Positions 42,451 to 52,243 of a stretch of 64,000 nucleotides of DNA are shown here, piece after piece. The stretch is from Motacilla alba alba (Eukaryota > Chordata > Aves > Passeriformes > Motacillidae): assembly GCF_015832195.1 (NCBI RefSeq), contig NC_052017.1, forward strand, positions 74,711,801 to 74,775,800. Direction: 5' to 3'. Position 1 is the stretch's first letter; each line of letters starts with the position of its first letter. The notes under the pieces were generated by a model. It saw nothing but the letters and a program-made list of their open reading frames with translations. It was not told where the DNA came from and made no database searches. The position numbers and the translations under genes are program-made.

Positions 42451-42549
42451 TTAATAACCTAATACAACTAACTTAGTAACCTAATACAACTAAGCAGTCA
42501 TATCTCTAACTATTGTCAACTAAACAGTCATATATCGCTGACTGTTGTC
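42451..42549 (-). repeat. Short tandem duplications at the 3' end of gene copy 1
   Basis: A 22-base word occurs twice at 42451-42472 and 42473-42494. A 30/32-base word then occurs twice at 42488-42517 and 42518-42549. The second overlaps the stop codon (42548-42550). The same pair of duplications is present in units 2 and 3, so it predates the amplification. It lies in the 3' UTR. Confidence 0.85.
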
Positions 42550-45500
42550 ACAGGCGTTTCTCGATTCTGACAAGGTGTCCCAAATCGAGCACTGGGCGCT
42601 GAGTCCTCTCCAGCTGGCTGGGCACTGTTGATGTCTGGCGGGGCTGGAGAGGCTGGTCGAGCCCTCGCGCCCATGAGACGTGTCTGCTGGCTGTGCCTGG
42701 ACGACGCTCTCGTGAGGCGGCAGGGCCTGGAGGATGAAGGGCAAGGCTGAGCTGCCTCAGGTGCTGGCCCCATCCACCAGGCCTCAAGCTCTTGTCCCAC
42801 ACTGGCCATTCTCCCATCTTACTCCAGCTCCAAGCTCAGTTTCCCCATGTGCCAGTCCTCCTGCTCCATTCTGCCCATTCCTTCTTACCCCAGATGCAAA
42901 ATACCCATGCCACATTACCCAGCTCTGTACACAGAGCCCGACTCATCTCCCAACCTGTACCCAAGCAGATAATCAGCCCCCTGTCAACATCAACCCCCAT
43001 GCCCCAACAGGGCCATACCTGACTCATTCAGTGTCCTGTTCACCACAGGAAGCTGGTCATCACGGCCCCTCGAGATATGTCCATCACTGCGCTGCAGCAG
43101 GGTCACACTGGGCTGAGGAGGAGAGGCAGCTGGCTGCAATGCAGGGCCCAATCCAGCATCCCCCAATAATCCTCCCAACCCAGTTCTCCCTGGGGACCGA
43201 AGGAGCAGATTCCTGCGGGATAGTCAGCAATGCCATCAAGCCTCACTCACCATTCTGTGTCCCCCCTTTCATCATGCCCACCTTGTTGTGGAGTACCAGG
43301 AGACGCTGGAGCTGCGCACTGGTATGTGGGGAAGCCTTGATGTTCTGCATTGTGGGGCTGCTGCTCTGATGGTCCCCAGAGCTCTGTGGCACACGGGAGA
43401 CCCTGCCATGGACCACCGTCCGCCTGTGGGATGGGGCAGAGGACGCTCAGTGCCCAGCCCTGCGGCATGCTGGGCATCACCCTGGTTTGCCAGGGAGGGG
43501 ACTGGCAGTGCTGCCTGCAGGGGCATGTCCCTACCAGCTCCTGCCCACCTGCTGCAGGAGCCCCAAGCCCATCCCACCCGGCTGGATCTGCTGGCTCTGT
43601 CCCCACGGCCAGGTGAGCTGGCCATGGCCATGGCAGGTGCCTGTGCACAGGACACCAGCTGGCAGGAGCTGGGCTGTCCCAGCTGCAGGGATTGCTTTTG
43701 GGAACTCCTTTCACAAGAGGCACACAAGTCCCCACCAAGCCTGAGCCCCACCAAGCCTGAACAGACACAGCCCATCAGATGTGCTTTCAGCAACCTTGGG
43801 ACAGAGAGGTGGGCCAGACAGGGCAGTGCAAGGCAAGGAATGCAAAAGCCCCCAGATGTGGGGCAAACACTGGCCCTCCACAGCTGCCTTCTGCTCCCCT
43901 GCCCTGCCCAGCGCCTCCAGGCTCCTCTGCCCAGCCCAGGTGCAGAGCCCTCCTTGCTGTGCCGGGGCTACCCTGCACCCCGGGAGCTGGGGATGTGTCC
44001 TCAGGGAGCTTACCTTGGGCTGCTGTGCTGAGGCTCCTTGCTGGGGGGCAGCGGCTGCAAATACGGAAGGGTCTCGGGGTTCCTGGGCAGGGCAGGAGTC
44101 ACAGGTGTGGGAGAGGGCACAAACAACCTGTTCCTGTTGGAGGCAGCAGCCCCAAAGCCCTAGGATTGTAGCCCATGGCATCCCGCTGGCCGTGGCCCTT
44201 GGGATGAGTCCCCAGACGCCCTGGGGATGGGCAGGGCTGCAGAGGGGGCTCCCCACATCAGCCCCTCCCTAGCAGACACTGTCACCCCTGCGCCCAGCAC
44301 AGCGGGTCACTGCTGGCACCCGCATCCCCCCATCCCGGCCCCGCTGTCCCCGCTGCACTGGTGCTACTCACTGGCCAGGAACCTGCACGGTGAGCATGCG
44401 GTCACAGGACAGGCACGTGAAAGGGACCGGCAGCTGCCTAAGGAGGGTGAGGGAAGAGGGCTGGCTGAGCTCCTGGGGCCACAGCCCTGCAGCACACAGG
44501 CAGCAGCTCACTGGGCAGGGCACTGCACAGGGCCACGGCGTTTGCAGGGTGAACCGTGCTCTCTTGAGCCTGTTTCTCCCCATTCCCAAGGTGCTGGCTG
44601 ATGCCAGGTGAAGGGCACGGGCACCCATGTCACTGTGCCAAGCAGCCCCTGCAGCGCTTTCAGCCTCTCTCTGGCACCGAAGTCCCATGTGTGCACGGGC
44701 AGCAGGGCAGGGCACCACCCAGCTCTGGGACACTGCGTGTCACAGCCCTGCCTGGGAGGAGCACTTGCCATCTCCCGGCCTGGCTTCTGGGAGCCTTTGC
44801 ACCCACACCCCCATTTTGCTTTGGGAGGGCTCCATCCTGCAGTTGCCCTCTCCCCGTTGCTCCTTTCCTGCGTGGAACCCGCTGCTGCTGGAAGGAGAAG
44901 CTGCAGCTGCTTCATCAGCATCCCCGTGCTTCCTTTCACAGCTGAATCGGTCCCGTGGCAGGGGACCACACGGGCAGTGTGTGGGACAGCTGGAGGCAAT
45001 GGGACCGTCACGGTCCCCAAAGCCATCGGAATCTCCATCACCCACTCACTTCTTAATCCCAGCGGCGTTTTCACGCATCAGCCTGTTCTCGACTTCCTCC
45101 ATGTTCCTGTTCCAGGAATCCTCCAGGTGCTTACGGAAAGCCTTCAGCTCCTGGCGATCCAGCTGTGGAGAGGTGCACAGCCTCAGCCAGCTGCTCCAGG
45201 ATGCGACATGGAGCCCTCCAGGGAAAAGCCTGGAGGGGGATCCTCAGAGGGATGCTGCCTCAGGCTGTCAAGTCCCAAAGGTGCCAGTTCCTCATGGTGG
45301 GGACGAGGTACTCCTCACCTTCTCTTCCATTGCATCGCTGATCACCTGCTGCATATTGTTCCACTGATGCTCCTGGCCTGAAATCTGGCTCTGCAACTCC
45401 TGCAGCCTCTCATCCAGCTCCTCCATGTTCTCTTCAAACTGGCTGCGATCGACTTTGCTGTCCAAGGCGCCTTTGTCCACCTTCTAGCAGAGGGGAACAG

Positions 45501-48210
45501 CAGGAGAGTGGCGGGGAAAGGGATGAGGAACGACAGGCAGGGCCAGCGTGTGTGAGGGGCAGAGGCAGGCGTGCTTCCTGCAGGCCATCATGCCCCTTTC
45601 AGGCTGTCGTGGCCCCATTTGCCCCAGCACGCTGGTGAGCTGGTCCCACCACCTGAAGGGTCAGGGACCCCATGAGCTTGGGAAATTCTCCCTCCCCAGG
45701 CCAGTTCTGCCACTCAGCCTCCAAAGGACAAGGGGGCACTTGTAACCCTGCCTGGGGACCCCTGGGCGTGCACAGAGGCTCCTCTAGACTGTACCATGTC
45801 CATCGCTGCCATCACGTCCTGCTGATCTGCTTTCTCCTTCTGCAGCTTCTCCAGAGACTGGAACAGCATCTTTCAGCACAGAAGGGAACCCATGACACCA
45901 CAGCAGGGTTGGGGCACACTCCAGGATGTAGGAGCCCACCCCTCTCCCCCTGCCCAAAAACCTGGAGGAAATGCACTTGGCACCAGCACTGTGCCGTGAG
46001 GAGGGCAGCAGGAGATTCCTGCTCATCCCTGCCTGGAGTCGTCTTGGGGGATGCTCTGACACAAAAGCAGTTTCAGCCACACACCGTGATATCTTTCTGC
46101 TTTTGTTGAGAGTCCCTTTGGAGGCTCTTGGAGGCAAAGCTGAGTTTCTCGTAGTCTCTCTGGATCTCCAAAAGCTTGTTTTCCATGTGCTGTCTCAGCT
46201 GCTGATCCTGCCCCAGGGATGAAAGAACATAAGGTGCTGACCAGAGGGGATCTGGCTGCTCCACAGGGGCAGACTCGCATTACTCAGCCAGTGGCCATGA
46301 GCTGTCAGTGTCAAGAGGACCTTTGCAGCAAGGCTTTAATTTCTGTTCATGCCGCTGACTGCTCCAGGCCAATTTGGACAGGTTGGCTCTCCCATATGAT
46401 TACAGCAGAGCACAAGACAGCACGAGGGAGGATGTGGCATTGGACCTCCAGCAGGACCAAGCCAGGAGTGCTGGGAGTGCTCCCCCAAGACCTCACCTGC
46501 TCATTCAGCTGGTCGGCTGTCTCAGTCACCAGCTCCTCCAGCATGGCATTCCTCTTCTCCTGCTGCTCTCGCATCTTCTGCAGCTCACGCTTTGTCTCCT
46601 GGCGCAAAGCCCTGGCCAGCGGGAGCGGAGCAAGGGCAGGGTTACCCCTGCAGGGCTGCTGGGCATCCCGTGCCCACAAACCAAGATGCTGCCAGATCAT
46701 CTGGGCTCCCTTGCAGCCCCCCAGGGTAAGAAACCCACTCCTGTCCTCTTACTCGATTTGCTGAGAGATCTCCTTCCTGCTCTCTTCCTTCCACTTGTCT
46801 AAATCCTGCCTCAGCTTTTTAAGGTTCTCCTCCAGCTTCTTCATCTGGGAAGGCCAGTGACAGCAGAGTCAGGGCACAGACATCATGTTGTCCCAGCGGG
46901 GGGGCCCTTCAGCTGCATGGGCAGAGCCAGGGTCCTCCACCTGCTCCTGGGACCCTGCTCCCAAACCCTGATTGTGGAGCCACACGGAAGTTCCCCATGA
47001 GAGCCCAAAGATGACACGACCCAACAGCTCACTAAGGCAAGAGACTCCTTAAGCTTCTTTATGTCTCCTTCCATGAGGATCTGTGCTGTCTTTATCTTGT
47101 CAACCTCCTCACGGAGGTCCTGGGTGAGAGCCATGTCCTACGAGAGAGCAGTGGTGGTGGCAGTGAGCCTCTCGCAGGGTCAGTGGGGAGCCGCAAGCCC
47201 TTGACCCCTGCTGTGGTTGGCGGAGCACTGGGGACAGTGCAGGGCCGGGCTCAGCCAGGCTGGCAGGGCTCTGCAGGCAGCACGGTCCGTGCATTGAGCA
47301 AGGCCAAGGCTGCTGAGCCTCCAGCCAGCAGAGCAGAGGGTACGGGCTGCGGTCTCAGACCCAAAACTTGCTCCCTGCAGCAGTTCACCTGGTCCCGCGA
47401 CATCTGGACCTTCTTCACTTCCCCTTGCACATGACGCTGGCCAGCCTTTAACTTTTCAATCTCCTCCAGATGCTGGGAAACCACCATGGTCTAGGAGAAA
47501 GCAATTGTCAGAGACAAGTCTCTGGGGAGTGTGTTTAGGAAACATGACCTTAGAAGAACCACAGTGATCTGCGCAGACCTGTTCCTCCTGGAACTTCTTC
47601 ATCTCCTCTGATATGCGGGAATGTTCTGCCTTTAACCCACCAATCTCCTCACGAAGCACCTGTGACACAGTCCAAGGAACAGGGATGCCAGAGGTGATGG
47701 CCAGGGCAGCAACAGCCCAAAGAGCCCCAGCCTGCCACGGGCAGCCCATGGCACAGCCAGGTGAGCAGGGAGAGTCCCAGTGCCACCTGCCTTAGGTGGG
47801 CTCAGGGCCAGAGCGCTGAAGCCCACCCAGACAGCAAAGAGCCCCTGCCAGCGGCTCTGCCAGGGCAGTGAGGGCAGAGCCAGGCACTGCTGCCTGAGGA
47901 AGCAGCGAGGGGCTGTCTGGTGGGGAGTGCCCAGGGGGCTGGGAAGAGCCTCTACCTTGGACATGTGCTTCTTGTATTTTTCCATCTCCTTCTTAAATAC
48001 TTTTACGTCAGAAGTGACGTCAGCAAGTGAGGGGCCACTCAGCTGGCCCGGCCACGGCTCCTCGCTGGTCAGGTACTGCACGTCCAGGTGCTCCAGCACA
48101 GTCTGCAGCAGTTTGCGCATGGCTGCAAAGTGAATGGCCCCCTTCTGGGGCGTCCCGATGGCCAGATCCAGCATCTGGGAGAGGCTGAGTGTGTCCAGGG
48201 ATGTTGCCAT
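42548..48210 (-). CDS. QRICH2: QRICH2-like DUF4795 coiled-coil protein, tandem copy 1
   Basis: Fifteen exons on the minus strand, all with GT..AG introns and compatible phases, encode about 608 residues: 47956-48210, 47579-47659, 47389-47490, 47033-47137, 46753-46844, 46497-46611, 46085-46207, 45795-45869, 45319-45483, 45050-45162, 44372-44437, 44014-44133, 43282-43423, 43019-43112, 42548-42726. The ATG at 48210 has purine at -3 and G at +4; the in-frame codon four codons upstream is GTG. Residues 1-85 hold the conserved N-terminal segment (LSQMLDLAIGTPQKGAIHF). Residues 86-181 are three related coiled-coil exons. Residues about 182-410 are charged coiled coil with the DUF4795 signature DKGALDSKVDRSQFEENMEE. 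FTCLSCDRML follows, then a Pro-rich tail. In mammals QRICH2 supports sperm-flagellum assembly; that role is inferred here. The long Gln-rich region of mammalian QRICH2 is absent. A C16orf96-like paralogue is the main alternative. Intron 13 borders are the least certain. No frame break is seen. Confidence 0.78.
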
Positions 48211-48472
48211 GACTGCACACACTCTGTCCCTGATTTCTCACAAGCCTTTCTGTCCACTTGGGTCTGTCGGGGATGAGCACAATGGATGAGAAATGCGGTG
48301 AACAAAAGGGGAGACAGACGCAATGAGAAAAAGCGATAATAAAAAGGCAGAGTAGCCAGCAGGCTCCTTCCTCCTTCCGTATCCCTTGCAGGACTGGGGC
48401 CGGCTCTGCTGATGCCCCTCCTCATCACAACTCCCGTTGCCCGGCAGCGCACCCCACTCCACTCCCAGAGTC
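48211..48472 (-). promoter_or_regulatory. Proximal upstream region of gene copy 1
   Basis: On the minus strand this holds a possible 5'-UTR splice acceptor (CATCCCCGACAG, about 60 bases before the ATG) and a GTTGCC word at 48436-48441. GTTGCC is a half-site of the RFX X-box that often drives ciliary genes. No TATA box is evident. The assignment is inference from position. Confidence 0.35.
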
Positions 48473-48786
48473 ATGAAGTCATAGATTAATGGAGTCTTGG
48501 AATGGCGTGGGCCGGAAGGGGCCTAAAAGATCATGGCATTTCACCCAGTCTGGGCCAGGCAAAAGAACATTTTCCACTAGGCCAGGGTGCTGCAAGTCCC
48601 ATCTAACCCGGTCTTGGGCACTTGCAGGAGTGGTGCAGACTCTGTCAAGGCATCACCACGCTCACAGGGAAGAATTTCTTCCCAATATCACAGCCATCTC
48701 TCCCCTCTCTCAGTGTAAAGCCATTCCCATGTCAGGCCTGTGTTCAAAGTCCCCCTCCAGCCCTTTGGTAGTCCTTTGATTTGCCA
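48473..48786 (-). mobile_element. CR1 LINE 3'-end fragment inside unit 1
   Basis: The plus strand shows antisense CR1: 'catagattaatgg', 'aggggcctaaaagatcatgg', 'aagaatttcttccc' and 'cagtgtaaagccattccc'. It lies about 260 bases upstream of the gene's ATG and recurs at the matching site in unit 2 (58159-58472). The insertion therefore predates the duplication. Confidence 0.9.
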
Positions 48787-49790
48787 GAAATGCTCAAAGG
48801 TCTCCCAGGAGAGTAGAACCTCGTTGTTTTTCTTTTGATCAGTGTAAGATGTGCATTATTACATCTCAGCCAGTTCCTCCACTGCTGCAAAGCCAAGGCC
48901 TGGTCTGGAGCATCCACTGCGATCAGCCTTTGCCAGGGAAGCAGTGGGGTGCTGTGCGTGAGCCCCTGGCTGAGCTCTAGGCTTGTTGGGGCATAGACTC
49001 TTTTCTCCTCAGGAGTTCAGGACAAAGAGTCTCTGTGGGTGAAGCCTTTGTACGTTTTCCTCCAAGTCAGCTTTTATGTCAGCTTGACAGTCCAGAAAGA
49101 AGACAATGAAATCATTTCTCCTGCCAATGTCCCCACGACTGTGGTGGAAAACAAAGCAAGTTCTTCCCTTCATCACCAGCCATCCACCCCCACCTGCCCC
49201 TTTCCAAAACATGCTCTCTTCACCCCTAGTCCTTCCTGCTTCAGAGCTCTACAGGAACAACGCTTGGTGAGCGGATACAGAGCTGACTTACGAGCCAGCA
49301 GAGGAAACAAACCATAGAGGACTCTCAAATTCGCTTTCAAGCGTTGGGAAACCTGACAACATGCATAGGGAATATATGTCCTGCACCCGGGCCTTGTCAG
49401 CCACTTTCTGCTGTTTCTTTGTCAGAAGAACAAAGAAACATGGGAAAGAATATGGGAGACTCCTTCCAATCCTCTCTGGCACATCTTCTTAGCTTTAATT
49501 TTAGCTGAGCTTTTTGATTCGATAGCTCTAATCACTATTGCCTTGGTTTGTTTGTTTTGTTTCACCTTTCAAGATGTTTTCTTATCCCTAATTTCTTGAG
49601 CTTTTTATTGCATACAGTATGAGAAAGAAAACCAGCAGCAAAGGCAGCTGTCTGCCGTAGTGACCAATCAAGTGCATTTCCAGTGACATGACAAGGCTTG
49701 TAATAAGCAGCACATCTAGGGAAAAGTAGAGCAAAATAAGTTCCTTTCCATGCTGGGTTGTTCATTGTCCAAATCTGCCGTGCAAGAGAT

Positions 49791-49975
49791 TGCAGGAAGA
49801 TGAAATAAGAACAGTGAAGAAGAACAAGAAGAAGAAGTGAATTATTAATCACCAACATGAAATAACAACAGTGAATAAAGAACAATGAAATAAGAATAAG
49901 AAGGTAGAACAAGAAAGAAGAGCAAACAGTTTTGAATATGAATACAGAACATGAATGAAGAATGAAGAACATGAC
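49791..49975 (+). repeat. Purine-rich low-complexity tract, unit 1
   Basis: The plus strand is dominated by AAGAA, GAACA and GAATGAAGAA words for about 185 bases, with few pyrimidines. The same tract lies at 59461-59645 in unit 2. No periodic unit is exact, so it is low-complexity and not a satellite. Confidence 0.75.
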
Positions 49976-50057
49976 TTAAACTGGTTTGTCTGCCTTCTTG
50001 ACTTTCTTCATTGGAGGCTCCATTCCAGCTGGAGATCTTGGCTGTGGATGTTGTCTT
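49976..50057 (-). other. Possible terminal coding exon, unit 1
   Basis: On minus, the acceptor TTCTTTCACCCATACAG precedes 82 bases open to a TAA. They encode a basic peptide containing GMEPPMKKVKKADKPV, which resembles a nuclear-localisation-like tail. The matching segment in unit 2 (59646-59727) stays open with Gln to Lys and Met to Val changes. It may belong to another gene or to an alternative transcript, or be chance. I found no upstream exon in compatible phase. Confidence 0.3.
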
Positions 50058-51329
50058 CTGTATGGGTGAAAGAAGGACACAATGAAGTTAATTCAAAGAA
50101 CCCACTCAGCCCACCCAGTGCAGAGGGCACTACAAATGCCTCGGTGTGAGCAGCCACTGCAGAGCTCTGCGCTCCAGAGGGCATTTCCGCAGGGAGCAAT
50201 GGGTGAGTACAGGGCTGGGAAGTGGGCACTCCTTGCCAGCAACAGGGAGAGCAAAGGTAGGGCAGCTGAGCGAGACGGAGAGGCTCCATGCTCTGGTTCT
50301 TGCACACTGATGGGGAGCAGTGGCACCGGTGCCCTTTAGGGGCACTTGCCACCTCGGAGCGCCAGCTGCTCATGGCCTGTCTTCTGGCTCAGCCCAGCCA
50401 GGCCCCTGCTCCAGGGACCAGGAGTGAAACATGGCTCAGGCAGCTGTTGGCTGCTTTGCTCTGCCCCAAACTACCCCATGTTTGACTTGTCCACCGCAGA
50501 TGCAGGGGGAAAGGGCAGGTTGTGACCCCTTGGGAAAGCTTTGCAGCTTGCAGGGAGCAGCCTGATGCTGCCCAGCACGCTCGCTGCCCTCCTGCACCTC
50601 ACAGGCTCCTGTTAGCTGCGGTGCTGGTGCCATGGGAGGGACAGTCACATTTCTTCTTTGCTTCTTCTCCCTTTCTACCAGCTTTGTGTCTTCTGCTCCT
50701 TGCTTCATCTTGGCTTCACCAGGCCATTCTGTGCACACGCAAAGCCTAAACACCTTCAAGAAATCTCCCTCTAGTGCTTCAGAGAGTGCTCTGAAGGGAA
50801 ATGGTAGGTAGCATCCCATGGACATCGGGTGTTAGGTGCACATGTACAGTACCCAGCCAGCTCTGGGTAGGGCAGGACCGTGCACTGTCCCTCGCCCTGA
50901 CCCTGCTCCAGAATGGAGAGCAGAGGAGGTGTACCTGTCACCAAAATTCAGGAATAAAACTTAACAACAATATAGTATTCAGAATCAGGCATTTCTTTCT
51001 TGCGCAGCCCAACTACAACTGTGGATGCACAGGGGAGAGCTCCACCAAAGTGCAGGCACGGGGCCAGATGGTATAATAAGCATTTATTACCCAGGGCATT
51101 TTTAAATGTCTTTATTACCCATAAACATTGATTATCCCTTCTACTTTAGGTGTCCGCAGAAGCCCATCATTACCTTGGGCCACCTTGATTTGTTACTGAG
51201 TTCTTAAGGTACCAGTGACTGTTTCATGAACTGCCTCTTTGGCAAAATTTGCTATGCTTTAGCAAGGTTTTCTTGCCACACACCATTGTGAGAAGCATCC
51301 CTGCAGCGTCCTTTCTCCGGTCAGAGCAC

Positions 51330-52046
51330 AGACATTCCTTCCCCTGTGCTCGGGGCCGTGCCAGCCCCGCACACGGCGCTGCCATGCGGCAATGGGGACA
51401 CGGGGAAGCGGTGCCCGCCGTGTGTCCCCCGTGGGTTCCCGTGTGTCCCCCCGTGTCGCCCTGTGTTCCCCCGCCTGGGGAGCTGCTCTTGCCCGGCATG
51501 GCCGGGCCCAGCCGCCGGGCCTCGCCGGCTCTGGGCAGGAGCCGGCCCAGGCTGCGGGACACACCGGGGGTGCCCGGCTGGAAAGCAGCTCTGGCTCCTG
51601 ACAGGGAGCTGTGGCCAAGGGGCTGCCAGCCGTGCGGGAGGAAAGCCGCTGCGCCAGCCGCGAACGCTGCCCCTCAGCAAGGAAGGCGAGGAGGAAGCTG
51701 ACAGACGAGCTTGGAATCTCCCCGCGCAGAGAGGAAGGGACAAGTGCACTTGGGGGCCGGCTCGGGGCCAGCCCTCGGGCACGGCTCCAGGCGGCTCCTG
51801 AGGCGGCGCCAGGGCTGCCTGGGAGCATTTCAGGCGGCAGCCGAGAGCAGCAGCGCCGGCAGTGCCAGCCGGGCCCCGTGGCCATGTGCCCGTGGCTTCC
51901 CAGCCCATCAGGGCCGCGGGCTCTACAGCGCTGCTGCTGCTGCCACAGCAGGCCCAGAGCCTCAGAGCTGCCCTGCAGGCGCCACGGGAGCAGCAGCACC
52001 AGCAGGGCCCGGCCCGGGGCTCGATCTGCTCAGCGCGGGGGCAGAG
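51330..52046. promoter_or_regulatory. CpG-rich island between gene copies 1 and 2
   Basis: The segment is strongly GC- and CpG-rich (words such as 'gccgccgggcctcgccggc' and 'gccgcgggctc'). It is open in several frames on both strands at once, as expected of CpG islands and not of one real gene. It starts about 200 bases beyond the stop of copy 2 and ends about 3.1 kb upstream of the ATG of copy 1. It could be a promoter or first non-coding exon for copy 1, or a separate transcript start. Confidence 0.5.
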
Positions 52047-52137
52047 CCACAGCGGGGGAAGGAGCTGAAGGAGCGCCAGGCAGGCAAGGGAACAGAGGGG
52101 CTGCTGACACAAGGCTCTGCCTGTCATTTTAAAGGAT

Positions 52138-52143
52138 TTTATT
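52138..52143 (-). terminator. Polyadenylation signal of gene copy 2
   Basis: AATAAA on the minus strand, about 100 bases after the stop codon, conserved in all three units. Confidence 0.7.
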
Positions 52144-52243
52144 AACTTAATAACCTAATACAACTAACTTAGTAACCTAATACAACTAAGCAGTCATATC
52201 TCTAACTATTGTCAACTAAACAGTCATATATCGCTGACTGTTG

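Larger units (their letters stand above)
48787..51300. other. Intergenic part of unit 1, no firm gene
   Basis: This lies between the gene start and the CpG-rich island. It holds a 67-codon open frame on minus (49009-49212) with no known family, a purine-rich tract (49791-49975), a possible terminal exon (49976-50057) and a minus-strand segment at about 50598-50790 preceded by a good splice acceptor (CCATTTCCCTTCAG) and rich in Lys/Glu codons. Phases of the last two do not join directly, so no second gene is called. Confidence 0.45.
42350..52046 (-). repeat. Tandem unit 1 of a ~9.7 kb gene-containing array
   Basis: The segment repeats nearly base for base from 52047 and again from 61717. Offsets drift between 9,697 and 9,670 through small indels, for example in intron 12 and near 49430. 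Every unit is in the same orientation (gene on minus). Unit 1 begins abruptly at its left edge, inside the 3' flank of the gene, joined to retroviral leader. It therefore lacks the CpG-rich island that lies left of the gene in the other units. By eye, copies differ at roughly one or two percent of positions. Confidence 0.95.

Noticed and set aside
43288..45381. Long plus-strand frames (about 250 codons each) opposite the gene
   Set aside because: They run across exons, introns and splice sites of the minus-strand gene, have no recognisable domain, and are expected in stop-poor GC-rich DNA.
48211..48222. Start four codons upstream of the chosen ATG
   Set aside because: The upstream codon is GTG; the ATG at 48210 has a good initiation context and opens the conserved N-terminus.
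50598..50790. Lys/Glu-rich segment with a strong acceptor as a second gene's exon
   Set aside because: Its exit phase does not match the only downstream candidate exon, and I recognise no family; left as a note in the spacer entry.
51321..52127. 268-codon open frame on minus with a hydrophobic start
   Set aside because: It lies in a CpG-rich island where other frames on both strands are also open for 140-250 codons. Its start falls in the neighbouring gene's 3' flank, its composition is Ala/Pro/Gly/Cys/Arg-rich, and no domain is recognised.
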